Shown in pieces: positions 46,950 to 58,175 of a stretch of 64,000 nucleotides of DNA. The position numbers and the translations under genes were made by a program. The notes beneath the pieces are model-generated. The model ran no database searches. It was not told where the DNA came from and was given only the letters and a program-made list of their open reading frames with translations. Within the stretch, counting starts at the first letter, position 1. The number at the start of each line of letters is the position of its first letter. This DNA comes from Brachionus rotundiformis (lineage: Eukaryota; Rotifera; Eurotatoria; Ploima; Brachionidae): contig JAESIW010000180.1 of the NCBI GenBank assembly GCA_016802295.1, positions 258,752 through 322,751 on the forward strand, read 5' to 3'.

Positions 46950-47185
46950 TTTTAGCTTGAGGATAAAATTACATTTTTATATTAGTCTAGTCTTATTATG
47001 GGCTGAGTGTGACCCTCAAAAAGTCGAAGTATTTCTTAATAATTACCTATGAGAAACAAAAATTCCACGACTCGAACACGAATTGTCGCTACGGCATAGA
47101 GGTTAGAATGAAGAGACGTGTGTAAAGTCAAGGTATGACCATATGCTCCACAAGGAGCCTATAAGGAAATAAAAATAAAAGAATA
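46950..47185 (+). mobile_element. RTE-like 3'-end relic
   Basis: The plus strand ends in ICSTRSL and a stop, with GCTCCACAAGGAGCCTATAA and then GGAAATAAAAATAAAAG. This matches the 3' terminus of the relic at 11785-12100, reversed. The rest of the patch is too decayed to read. Confidence 0.5.
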
Positions 47186-47450
47186 AAGGAAAAGAAGTTC
47201 CTGGCAAAAATATAAAGTAAAATTGTCATGTTATTTATGAAATATATAAAATCGACTCAGCAAAGTTGTAAAAATTCCTTTTAAATAGTAGACTATCTTA
47301 GAAGACTTTCATAAGTGGTTCAAAGCATCTGCTTTTTAACAAAAATACATGGTAATTAGATAATTAAAAGTAAAAAATGGAATCTTAATGGTAAAGCTTA
47401 ATTTATATACCAAATCTTGAACTTTATTGTTTTTTAAAAACCATTTTTGT

Positions 47451-47673
47451 TAAACACTAGAAAGCCCGACCAAAAAATGACAAAAATTTAAAAACTAATT
47501 TTTAAAGAAATTATCATAGGATAGCATCATTTTTTTTTGATATTCAATAAAGTCTCCATAAATCTATAAAATAAAATACTGAATATTAAATTATGTTTCT
47601 GCATTCAAAAGATATTGAGATTTGAAATTTAAAAAAATGGGTCTAAAAAACCCGTCGGGTCTTCTAGTGTAAA
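47451..47673. mobile_element. piggyBac-like MITE, second full copy
   Basis: The element 47455-47669 is 215 bp, the same length as the copy at 3498-3712 and in reverse orientation, with nearly the same interior. Its ends are CACTAGAAAGCCCGACC and CACTAGAAGACCCGACGGG. The flanking duplication is TAAA on both sides instead of TTAA, an unusual target or a parallel change. Confidence 0.8.
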
Positions 47674-47869
47674 GTAAAAAATTTTTAAAATTCATTTGAA
47701 GTGTTAATTATCATTTCTTAATTGTAACCTTGGATTTTTAAGTTTTTAAATTGTTTATTTTCGATCAGAAAGACTTAATTGTAATCATAAATATAAAAAT
47801 AAATAAAAAAAAGACATGGTTTTACTGACATGATTCACTTTTTGATTAGTGATTAATTTACGAGAGGAA

Positions 47870-48830
47870 ATAAAGAGTTGTTTTGGGTTAATTCATGTCA
47901 AGTTGGTTAGCTGTAACCAACGGAGGTTCAGTTCTAGAGCATTTATTATTTTTGATATTTATAAATGATTTTTAGTTAACAAATATCCCGATGATACTAA
48001 AGTTTTGTCTGTAAATTAAGGTTCACTAGATAATGTTGTACTTCAAAAAGTTAAAGACTTAATTTCAAGCTGGTCGCTAACTTGGTTTTTTGATTTAAGT
48101 ATCAAAATAAGTAGTGTAATGCATGTTGGTCCAAAAAGTCATTTGTTTAACTTTACCATTTTTAGCAGATACTGTACAAAGAATTTTTCTAAAACAAATT
48201 TTTCAAAAAGATTTGGATATTTATATTCAGAGAGACTTGAAGTGGACTAACCAAGTAAAATATTGCACGAGTCGTGGAAATCGTATTTTGGGTATGTTTG
48301 GTAAGTTTGAGGAAGTCAAGCATAAATACATTGAGAATGCTGTATACAGCACTGGTAGACCTCATTTAGAGTTTGCCATAAGTGAATGGTGTCCATTTAT
48401 TGAAAAAAACATTTCAGAAATCCAAAGTCCCAAAATAATCCCTTCACTTAACTTCACTTAAAAAAACTGACTACTCGAAAAGAAATGAGATTTTTAATTT
48501 AATTATTATGAGGGGAAGCTTAATCCAACTTTTTAAAATTATTAATAGATATGAAATTAGCAATTTTAAAAATTGTATAAATTTTCCTCGAAATCAGTCA
48601 TTTAGCTTAAGAATACATAACAAATGTATAGTTAGAGAAGATGTGAAAAGTTTCATGCAACGATATCATTTCTTGAGAAATCGAGTAGTCAATGTTTGGA
48701 ATAGTCCCCCTCAGTACATCTACAATTCCGAATTAATCATTAGCTTTAAAATTAACCTGGACAAATGGCTCAAGAAGCAGTCTAATTTACTGTTTTAGCT
48801 TTGAAGAAGCATTAATTTTTTGCAAAGCCT
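47870..48830 (+). mobile_element. Non-LTR RT relic, subfamily with shared deletion
   Basis: Decayed RT palm (a disrupted YADDTK-like block near 47985) leads into the C-terminal region: WTNQVKYCTSRGNRIL, PHLEFAISEWCPF, then MRGSLIQLFKIINRYEISNF and NLDKWLKKQSNL. Stops and a duplicated CTTCACTTAACTTCACTTAA inactivate it. It shares with the copy at 53.0 kb the loss of about ten residues before MRGSLIQLF. Confidence 0.85.
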
Positions 48831-49531
48831 AACTTAATTTTCAACTTACAATTAAAGCTCGATTATGTACCATCTAAATTATATCCCATCTTATTTTTAT
48901 CCCAGAGATTTTACAGAACATATTTCCCTCAATCTATTTCATTGTAGATTTATTTTTGTTATATCCTCTTTTTTATCTCTTTTTCAATTAAATCACAAAA
49001 AAATTGTAGAATATTTAAATAAACTCAATATTAAGTTGTCTACAATTTTATCTCATTCATGTCCGTCTTAATTAAATTTTAATCTATTATTATCTAGAGC
49101 TCCAAAATATGTATATTATGTATTTGATAAATTTATTTCCTATTTTGAACAATTTAATTGTGGTCAATCAAGTCAAATTAAGCAAATTAGGGAATTTTTT
49201 ATATCTTGTGAGCTCTTGGCCAAAAAAAATTTTAATCAATCTTAAATTACTAGTTTGCTTTCTAATTATTTTTATGCTTTTTTTATTCGTTTTGTAATCC
49301 AAAATAGCATATCTAAAATTTCATGATTTTAAAAAAATTAATTCGTAAAAGTTTATTTTTAATTATGTCCCATTTGAATTTATCCCCATTTTTCTTCAGA
49401 ACGAATGGGGTCTCATAATCGAGCTTTGAGCCTAGTTTCTAATTAAGGATAATAATGATGGTTAAATTTTTTCAAATTAAGTTTAAAATTCTTCTAATTA
49501 ATCACTATACACTTAAATATTTATTGAATTA
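48831..49531. other. Intergenic stretch
   Basis: AT-rich; two short hydrophobic ORFs (68 and 62 codons) look random. The right end should hold the 3' UTR of the Ig/TM gene. Confidence 0.45.
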
Positions 49532-51234
49532 TTATAACATAAATATATTACTTAAGTTTAGGCGAATGGCACTCTGTAAGTTCAATGTCCACATTATAAC
49601 ACACGCAATCAACATAACACTAATTATATAAACAGAAACCCATTCATTAGAAGATCCATACTTTATCCACATTAAGACACCCATCACTTGAATTGAGACA
49701 CAGAAAGCAATAATGGTCCAGGTCATAATTTTTTCCATCCAATTTCCTAAATAAAATTAAAATTTTTTCATCCAGCTAGTAAAATTTTTATAATTTTAAT
49801 TACTTTTTGATGTAAAATAAAACATAAAAGTTGTCACTAAAATAACTACAAAACAAAAAATAACCAAAGTATACTGAATCGTGTTGAAAACACCAAATAA
49901 ACATATTGGTTTGGAAACATTTATTTCTGGAATTTAAAAAAAAAGATAAAAAAATTAAAATATGATTTTAGTATCATATTAAATAATATTTTATTTACTT
50001 GGTGGTGTTGTTAGTAAGAGAGCAACGATTGAAGCATTGGATTTGGCATGGTTTGTGGTCGAACACCTTTTGTAAATGTTGCACACACACTGATAGCCAA
50101 AAAGCTCGTCAACTTTTTCAACATTGTAAATGCTTAACGATGTGGTCAGCATCTTATCAGTATCACTAATTAGTTCAGTTTCGATTGAATATTTACGCGA
50201 TGAGTTGCCAATATAGATGTTGTCAGAGAAAATAACACGTTGCTCAAGAGGGTTGGCAACTGAATAAACTATCCACACAATGTCTGCCGGGCTTAGGTTT
50301 TGGCCTTTGCAAGTCAATTTGACAGATTGGCCAATGATTGCCATGTAAGAACTTGCTTCGAAAGTAAGATTGACATAATTACTAATCTCGGCCAAAACCA
50401 CTTATTTTTTAGTAAAAGCATTATTTTTATTTTTTTAAAATAAGCTTGTCTCTGGTCTAAAGTTTTATGCCGATAGCAATTAGGCAACTATAACTCATTC
50501 AAAAGTCTATTTAATAACCTAGTAAAAAAGAATTAAAAATATTAAAAAATTAATTGTAGAAATACCAATATTAGCTTTAAAGAGTTTTACCACGTTTAAA
50601 ATGTATTTTCCAATTTTTTTTTGCCAAAACTATCTAAGATCAGCTTAGTAACTTAAACATTATATAAACATATATTCTGTCACCCAAATTTTACATAATA
50701 AAAATATAAAAACTTGAAAGAGACAAATTTTCCAAAGAAATATTTGCTTTTATTATTTTTTTTATTTTGCCAATAACTTAAAAATACATTCTATTTAATT
50801 AATGAATGTAAAAAATTTAATCGATATATTAACATTTAAAAAAATATCAAATATTGATAATTAAATTTTAACCAAATATAATATTTTTTTGAATTAAAAC
50901 AATTTAAGTTCAGAATTTTTCATACCATAAACAGACTAATTCAAAATACTTTAACAAAAAAGAATCGTATTAATATCTATTTTTAAAGATTGTTCAAAAA
51001 TGATAAAAAATTTTTTGTAATAAACTTTAGATCTATTTTAATTAGGTTATATACATCTGATTAAAATATTTTGATCATACCACTGAAATAAATGAATCTA
51101 ACATTTAGACCAAAGATTTTGATTATCTTTTAACCAAAGTTGAATAATTTTAAAATTAAAAAAGCTTCCAAAAAAAATAAATGCTTTAGCTTACCTTTTA
51201 AGAACAAAAAAAAGATTATTCTATTTGGCTGCAT
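49532..51234 (-). CDS. Ig-domain membrane protein with three TM segments
   Basis: Not recognised as a named gene. Four exons (minus): 51195-51234, 49999-50400, 49804-49926 and 49532-49746, all phase 1, 259 residues. The first exon, 794 bases upstream, gives MQPNRIIFFLFLK, which with VVLAEIS in exon 2 makes a signal peptide. Exon 2 encodes one Ig-like domain: GQSVKLTCKG, the tryptophan in IVWIVY, and YQCVCNIYKRC, with several N-x-S/T sites. Exon 3 is one TM helix (YTLVIFCFVVILVTTFMFYF). Exon 4 has two more, TWTIIAFCVSIQVMGVLMWI and a segment with VSVYIISVMLIACVIMW. An Ig ectodomain with three helices is not a common receptor layout. It is possibly a cell-surface recognition or accessory subunit. 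The distant first exon is inferred from phase and signal-peptide fit. Confidence 0.65.
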
Positions 51235-53000
51235 AGCTAATTGATGTGTAAAACTGAACAATCAATCAACTTTTTATCCAGTTCTGAACATTTTACTCAA
51301 AACAAGCTTGTTCAAATAGTTCAAATCAATATCTTTAACTTTTATAAATTTTTTAAAATAAACAACCACCTTTTCTAAATTGTAAATACACCATTGATTA
51401 TTAAACTAGCTACGAAATAAGGTTTTTTTTTGTTGAATTAAACGAATTTGAGAAATTATATATTATACGATTTTCGGCTAATAGTTGTTGATTATTAGCT
51501 CAAGTGTACAAAAACATAAGATTTTATTAGAAAAAAAACTCCAAGAAATTTTCTATTTAAGTTATACTTTTGTTTACTCTACATTAATTGTATAGCTTAT
51601 TCTTTAAAGTCAAGCTAAATGAATAAAAGCTATTTTCACTTAGGAAAATTACCACTTGATGAATACTTTTTTTGTTGTTGTAGTCGTGGTTTGTATAATT
51701 CAATTTTAAATTTTTTTAATTTTTTAAAATTTGTTTTGTTAAACTAGTCGATACTTAACCAGCACAGAAAAATATTGGTATAAGCAATAGGCTTAAGTGT
51801 CAATTTTATTATGTTTATTCAATTAAATCGCTAGTTCGAATTTTAATAGATTCTGTTTTTTTTGGCCTTTTCTTAAAAATGGCTTCTTTTAATGTTGGCC
51901 AAATTTAACTTTTCTGTACAATTCAATTTTGTTTAATTAATGTAAATGAATTTACTTGTAAAAAGAAAATTTTAGGATTTCTAGGTTAATTAAATTCAAA
52001 ATTTACATTTGTGTGTAAACTTTTTTGAATTGATACTTGAAAATAATAAAAAAAGTTTTGATAATAAATTAATTTAAAAAAACTTACTTACTATTAATTT
52101 ATAAAAAAAAAAGTTGCTTTTGCCAAAGGTTATCGAATGGAGTCTTTCTATTGATCTTTACTATTATCATGTCTGTCTGATAAAAATATCTAATTATGAA
52201 ATGCTTTCATACTTTTACCAAGCTTGGAATTAGATCGCTAAAATTTTGGTCAAACATAAAAAAAGCTTCAAAAAAAGTCCTAAATTCAAAATTTTAGTTT
52301 AAGTCAAAAGGTATACAAGATAATGACTTTTTAAAAATATTTTTTTAAGTTTATATATTTGAATCAAAAAATGCTTAATCAAAAACAAGTTTAACTCGTT
52401 TGACTCTAAGCTGCATTTTAATCGAAGCCAAAATTTGAATTTTAGGTTCAAATAAGAGGCAACGTAATTCTTCGGTATATTTGATGATCATCTATTAAAA
52501 AAAGACAATTTTATTTTTCCTCATAAACTTGATTTTTTTATCTTAAAAAAAAACCTAGAAATATGAATTATCAAATTAATTGTTGTATTAATTTAACTTG
52601 AATAAATACTAAAAATGATCTATAAAAAACCCTACTTAATAATACCTTACACTCAAAAAAACAATTATATTTAAAGTTTTTTAATTTTTTATTAGTACTA
52701 AAATTTTTATTTTAATAAAATTAAGTTTATGATGAAAAAAAAATCTAAATTTATTTCATTAAAATTTATTTCAAAAAAATTGGACACTCATTATACGGAA
52801 TTTGTTTACCAAAAAGGTTAAGAATTAAGAATTTTAACTCCTTTATATATAAAAACAGAAGTAAATTAGAATCAAAATTAAAGGCCTGTTTCTCTTACGT
52901 GTATGCTATGAAAGGTGACAAAAAGCTTCATAAAAGACATGATGTTAAATCATCTTCTTCAAATATCTTGCTCAACTAATATTTTCAAATCTATTCCATA
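51235..53000. other. Intergenic, upstream of Ig/TM gene
   Basis: AT-rich, no supported feature; likely contains the promoter of the Ig/TM gene at its left end. Confidence 0.5.
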
Positions 53001-53780
53001 GATGTCATATACACCTACTTTGCATAAGCTTTTGATAAGATCTAATCCTGTGTTTAACTATACCATTTTTAGCAGATACGGTACAAAGAATTTATCTAAA
53101 ACAATTCTCGAAAAAGATTTAGGTGTATACATTCAAAGTGACTTGAAATGGACTAACCAAGTAAAATATTGCACGAGTCGAGGAAATCGTATTTTAGCTA
53201 TGATTAGAAAAAGTTTCAGAAATTTAAACATTGATACATTGAGAATGCTCTACACAGCACTGGTTAGACCTCATTTAGAGTTTGCCATTAGTTCATGGTG
53301 TCCATTTCTTGAAAAAGATATTTTTGAAATCGAGAAAGTACAAAGAAGAATGACAAAAATAATCCCTTCACTTCGAAAATTTGACTACTCGAAAAGAAAT
53401 GAGATTTTTAATTTAATTATTATGAGGGGAAGCTTAATCCAACTTTTTAAAATTATTAATAGATATGAAATTAGCAATTTTAAAAATTGTATAAATTTTC
53501 CTCGAAATCAGTCATTTAGCTTAAGAATACATAACAAATGTATAGTTAGAGAAGATGTGAAAAGTTGCATGCAACGATATCATTTTTTAACAAATCGAGT
53601 AGTTAATGTCTGGAATAGTCTACCTCAGTACATCGTCAATTCCGAATCAATCATTAATTTCAAAATTAACCTGGACAAATGGCTCAAGAAACAGTCTAAT
53701 TTACTGCCATAGCTTCGAAGAAGCTTAACCCAATAGGGTCGCAGTATTATTTACTACCACTACTACTACTACTACTAACA
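53001..53780 (+). mobile_element. 5'-truncated non-LTR retrotransposon, C-terminal RT region still open
   Basis: An open frame of 236 codons (53002-53712) covers the region after the RT palm: NLSKTILEKDLGVYIQSDLK, TNQVKYCTSRGNRILAMIRK, YTALVRPHLEFAISSWCPFL, VQRRMTKIIPSLRKFDYSKR, then VNVWNSLPQYIVNSES and NLDKWLKKQSNLLP. The UTR holds CTTCGAAGAAGCTTAACCC, an 11-base palindrome followed by the family end, then a CTA-repeat tail at about 53752-53777. It is jockey/CR1-like. The catalytic palm is missing. It is the best-preserved of three related copies here. Confidence 0.88.
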
Positions 53781-54000
53781 CAGAAAACTTTTCCACGAGC
53801 TTAAATTTTTTGGTTTTGGATCAAAAATTGTTAACTGGATTAGCAAATTTTTAAACGGCCGTTCACAAAGGGCTGTTCTTGGTAAGGCCGGGTCCAAATG
53901 GGTAGATGTATAAAGTCGAGTACCACAAGAATCAGTCGGCCCTTTGCTTTTCAATATTATTATCACTAACATGCTTATGAAGCGTCTTAGCCAAGTTGTC
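53781..54000 (+). mobile_element. Second RT fragment directly after the element above
   Basis: Reads KLFHELKFFGFGSKIVNWIS, FLNGRSQRAVLGKAGSKW, then SRVPQESVGPLLFNIIITNM, i.e. the RT motif GVPQGSVLGPLLF with changes and a stop before SRV. The upstream element's tail ends just before it, which suggests insertion into or next to this older copy. Confidence 0.8.
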
Positions 54001-54553
54001 CACCTAGCTGCATTAGAACTGCCACCATCCACATCCACATCAAATTGGGTTGGAGGTTGTAATGAAAGGGTTTTTTTTCAGTCATTATTGGAACTTCCTC
54101 GTCGCCAGATGAAACTCTTCCTTATTTCTCTTACATCAAAGAGTTTTTAATTTTTGAATTTTTATTAAATAAATATTTTTCCACAGAAAAACCCAAAAAG
54201 ACTAAAACTGTTTTTCTTTCTATAAAAAAAACAACGCTTTAAATAAGGAAAGCTGTTTGGCTTAGGACATACCTCTTTTTGATTAGTGTGGTTTAACTAA
54301 CATTTAAGAACTGGCTTTATGCTTAGTTAAATTGATTTTAAAAATCTCAAATAATAGAATCTGAACATATAATAATTACAAAAAACGATTATTTTTTAAA
54401 AAAATATATTTATTTTAAAAAGACTATCGAATAAAAATTAATAAATTTGTCACGACGCGTTTCGACCAAATGCCCTTCTTTAGGTTTTAAGACTGAAATA
54501 ACGAATACAATTTAATAAAAGAAATAAAAAATAATAAATAATAAAAAGATAAA
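54001..54553. other. Intergenic with a possible hammerhead-like motif
   Basis: On the minus strand 54451-54490 reads CTAAAGAAGGGCATTTGGTC then GAAACGCGTCGTG. This resembles a hammerhead core (CTGAnGA, helix II, GAAA, short helix III, GTC), as found in Penelope-like elements and retrozymes, but has a core substitution and a poor helix II. No Penelope RT was seen nearby. The rest is unremarkable. Confidence 0.35.
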
Positions 54554-55842
54554 GAGGAATATTTTATATAATCAAAATCTATATGGCGTTGAATCAAAAA
54601 ATCAAAAATTATATTCATTAACAAATATTCCAACTTTAGAGAAAATTCAAAACTTGATCTAGTACCGAAGACAAAAGATTGGTTATGTTAATAATATAGA
54701 TGGTGTTTTTGAATATTTATCAAGCTTAACAATGTCTACTGATGATTTGGTAGCATTTGGTGTCGAAAAAGAAAATGGATCATATAAACTTGGCTCTGGT
54801 TTAGATGATGATCGTTGTCATATAGGATTAACATCAAAAAAATTGTTAAAAAAGTTGCCAGATGGTAAAATTTTTCACATCGATTCCACGTATAAAATAG
54901 TAAAATACTGTTATCCAATTATGGTGTTTGGTTTTACTGACAATTCAAGAAAATTTCATCCCATAGCTTTTATGATTACTTCACATGAGGCAGAAGTAGA
55001 TTATCAGCATTTTTTAAAATCATTAAATAATATAGTTGCTATATATGGTGTTGATTTTAATCCAAATTTTATGGTTCATGATGGTTCATATGCTATCCGT
55101 AATGCTGTTAAAAGTCTTTATCCTGCTTGTACATCAATTATGTGTTTTTTTCACATAATGCAAAATGTCAAACTCCATACAACAAAATATGATCAAACAA
55201 CTAGAAAACAAATCTATAAAGACATTTACAAAATGAGAGATTGTAAAAATTTAATATAATTTAAAAAAATGACTAAGAAAATTCTAAGAAAATGAAAGAA
55301 AAATGGTTTAAAAGAATTCAGTGAGTACTTTAAAAGTCAATGGATTAAAAGTGACTTTTCAAATTGGTCAAACCTACTTGACAGATCCTGGTGATGCAAT
55401 GAGTAATTCACCAATTGAGAGTTACAACCGGGTTCTTAAAGATTTTTTTAGTAATCGTATTAAATATAATATGTTACCGGTGTTGGGTATTTTTGAAAAA
55501 TACGTTAAATTTGAATCAATGAATTCAAAAGCTTCTTGTTGGTTTCCCAAAGTGGGTAAAATGCTGTTGAACGACTGTGAAAGAGTAATTAAATCGAATA
55601 AACTTGAATTGTTAAATGATTCAAATGATGGTTCAAATGACTTATATATATTTAAGTATAAACATAAAAATGGAGATATTGATAATGTAGAAATAACAAA
55701 TGAGGACTGTAGTTGTATTGAATGCAATAAATGTTCTTGTTCACCCTATTTGGTTAAAGGTATCTGTAGCCATATTTTAGTTGGCTGCGTTATGATAAAA
55801 AAAATACAAAAGTTTAAATTTGGAATCAAAATTTGTAAATAA
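54554..55842 (+). mobile_element. Mutator-like (MULE) transposase, broken copy
   Basis: A DDE transposase with a SWIM zinc finger, recognisable but non-functional. The frame is open from about 54569, with a TAG near 54660, then from an ATG at 54732 to 55259. It resumes in another register at 55321-55842. The first part has FHIDSTYK (catalytic Asp), MVFGFTDNSRKFHPIAFMI and MVHDGSYAIRNAV (second Asp), then CFFHIMQNVK. The second part has MSNSPIESYNRVLKDFF (catalytic Glu) and CSCIECNKCSCS with GICSHIL (SWIM C-x-C-x(n)-C-x-H). So one early stop and a break around 55260-55320 separate otherwise intact domains. Terminal inverted repeats were not found. Confidence 0.85.
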
Positions 55843-56420
55843 ATCAAAAAAGAAAGTAGGAAGATATAGCTTAGCTAAGTTTTGTTTAAAAAAAGATTAA
55901 AGTTTTTTTTTGTATTCGTTTATTTCTGTGTCACTTTTTTATCCGTAATTTAATTAATAATCACTAAATTTTGTATTAAAAAAACAACAAAATTATTTTT
56001 GTTTGACTTTACCCTAGTATTATATGACTTTACCAGATTTAAGAATTTTTTGTATGACTTTGCCAGAAAAAAAAGTCTAAAGTCTAAAAGATATTGGTTT
56101 ATTTGTCAACTCAGATTTATATTTATATCTAACCAGCCTGTATCTTTAAAATTTGAAAATGAACTAAATATAATTTAAGTAATAAGTTAATAGCTAACTA
56201 TTATATGACATTTAAAAAAATTGTTTGAAAAATTTTTAATCTTAATTTTGATTGTCAATTTTTCAATAAGCAGGTATTGGCAAGCTTGGAAATGTCGAAT
56301 TAAAGTAGGTAGCTAGATTGTTTTTAGATATATAGAAGGCGATAAAATAAGGTTTTGTGAATTTCAAAACAGACAGAACAAAAATTCTTCCTATTTTGAT
56401 AAATTAAAATTTACTAAAAT
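55843..56420. other. Intergenic, downstream of MULE
   Basis: Contains three near-repeats of GACTTTACC or GACTTTGCC at 56005-56065 (TATATGACTTTACCAGA, TGTATGACTTTGCCAGA). Otherwise AT-rich and unremarkable; could be MULE terminal sequence. Confidence 0.4.
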
Positions 56421-56633
56421 AAAATATATTTAAAAAAATACTGCAACTTAGTTCAGCATACTTTGTTGTATCTTTTTACCAAAAATTATTACTTTTTTTT
56501 GGGTAAACAAAATCAATGATCAATTTAAGTCTTTTTGGTGCTTTACTTCTTGTCTTTTATCTACATCAGAAAAATTACTTTTGGTAAAAAAAATGCAACA
56601 AAGTATGTTGCAGTATTTTTTCAAATACATTTT
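56421..56633. mobile_element. Foldback MITE, about 213 bp
   Basis: Long inverted terminal repeats: the left end AAAATATATTTAAAAAAATA followed by CTGCAAC is mirrored on the right by GTTGCAG and TATTTTTTCAAATACATTTT. Inside, CATACTTTGTTG and TTTTTACCAAAA are also mirrored by CAACAAAGTATG and TTTTGGTAAAAA. About 55 bases per arm pair. The central part (56510-56565) is unpaired. No coding capacity; the target duplication is unclear. Confidence 0.75.
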
Positions 56634-56984
56634 GCTTAAAGCTTACATTGTTAGCGGTTAGCTTAGGCTACTGCAATTAGACTTTGGCATTAAAAAGAAT
56701 AGACTGGTTAAAGAAACTTTATTAAGCTCAAAGCTGGAGCTATAAATATAAGAAAAATAAAAATTAATTCTTCAAATCAGACTCTTCCTTCTTATATATC
56801 CTTTGAATATCATTCTATTTACTAAATTGTCTCCAAGTTCCAATAAACTATTAGTTATGAATACAGCTTAGTAACTAAGAGTTTAGTTTAAATATAATTC
56901 CACTAACAAGACTAGTTACAAATTATAACTAGTATGAAAGGTCCAACTTGACCAGGGTGTAGAGTCAGCCTAAGCTTAAGCCAA
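56634..56984. other. Short intergenic stretch
   Basis: No feature recognised. Confidence 0.45.
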
Positions 56985-57345
56985 AACTCTTTCTGGCATT
57001 GATTCAATCAATTTTTGTCCGTACTCAGTCGGAATCTGTAACCACTTTTTGTGTAAAACCTCTATTAAATAAATTTAAATGCTCAATAGAGGTTACTTTG
57101 ATGTTAGCCATTTTGGCATCCATGTATGACAATAAGTTCTCAATTAGGTGGAGATCTGGTTGTGCACACCATGACAGAACCTAAATGTCCCGTTCTTCGA
57201 ACCAGTCTCTCACTGAGTGAGCGGTTTTTGTAAAATGTTGATTGAAACCATATTTCTCTTTTAAATTAAGATTATTCCACCTAAAAAGAAATTCAGTCTT
57301 TTGGTGATAATCATTTTGGATTAAAATTACACCATTAAATTATTA
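56985..57345 (-). mobile_element. Tc1/mariner-like transposase C-terminal relic
   Basis: The minus strand reads LFRWNNLNLKEKYG, then TKTAHSVRDWFEERDI, a stop, and VLSWCAQPDLHLIENLLSYM, matching the Tc1 pattern (DNA.xHTAxxVxxWFxx..I ... LxWPAQSPDLNPIENLW). After a frameshift it continues WLQIPTEYGQKLIESMPERV, the Tc1 tail. The second catalytic Asp is replaced. No inverted ends found. Confidence 0.85.
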
Positions 57346-58175
57346 GTGTTTATTAAAGAATTTTACCTGCCTTTTAATGATAACATAGGAAAACTCTAAG
57401 TCAAAACACCACTACAACGAGGAGATTTAGGACAAGTTAAGATACAGCAATCAATTGAAATCCTTATTTAGGTCTAATTAGATTTAATTAGCTGGACTTT
57501 CGGAATGGTATGAGAAAATGATTAAGATAGTCAATTTTTTTGGTTTTATCGGATTTTTAACAAAATTTAATAAATTAAAAGACTAATGGCTTCTTTTTGG
57601 TGACAAACTTCATTTAAAAATTATTGATGACCATTGGAATAAATAAATTGAAAAAATTTTAAATTGTAAAATTTTTGAACACTCATTTTTGGACTCTATG
57701 ATAAATATTCGAAATAAACTAACCTAACCTAGCATTTTTTTAACAACTTTTTTAGTTTAATTACTCTAAACAAGGTTGAACTTAAGCAAAAATACTCAAT
57801 AGATAAATATTTATATAAATAATTAATTTTTTATTTTTAATCTTTCAAAATAAATTTAATTCTCAATAATTTTAATCGTTAAAATGAATGTTTAAAGTTT
57901 AAAATCGAAAATACAACAATTTTGATTATAAAATGGTTAGAATATTCAAATATAAATATTTAAATAAAATGATGACAAAGAAATCAGTTAATTAATAAAT
58001 AAATTTCAATTTAAATTTACTTCAAACTTCTATATTTTGAATCAACCTTAAAAAAATCAATGTAATTAAATTAAATTTTTGACATAATAAGTAAAAATTT
58101 ATTCCAAAATGAATAATAACAACCATTTATTTAATAAATTTCATTAGAGAATATATTAAATAAATAAACTTTGAA
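57346..58175. other. Intergenic, upstream of cathepsin gene
   Basis: AT-rich with no supported feature. Confidence 0.5.

Noticed and set aside
49532..50401. Ig ORF starting at a GTG just after an in-frame stop
   Set aside because: That start has no ATG; an AG acceptor coincides with it, and an upstream phase-1 signal-peptide exon fits.
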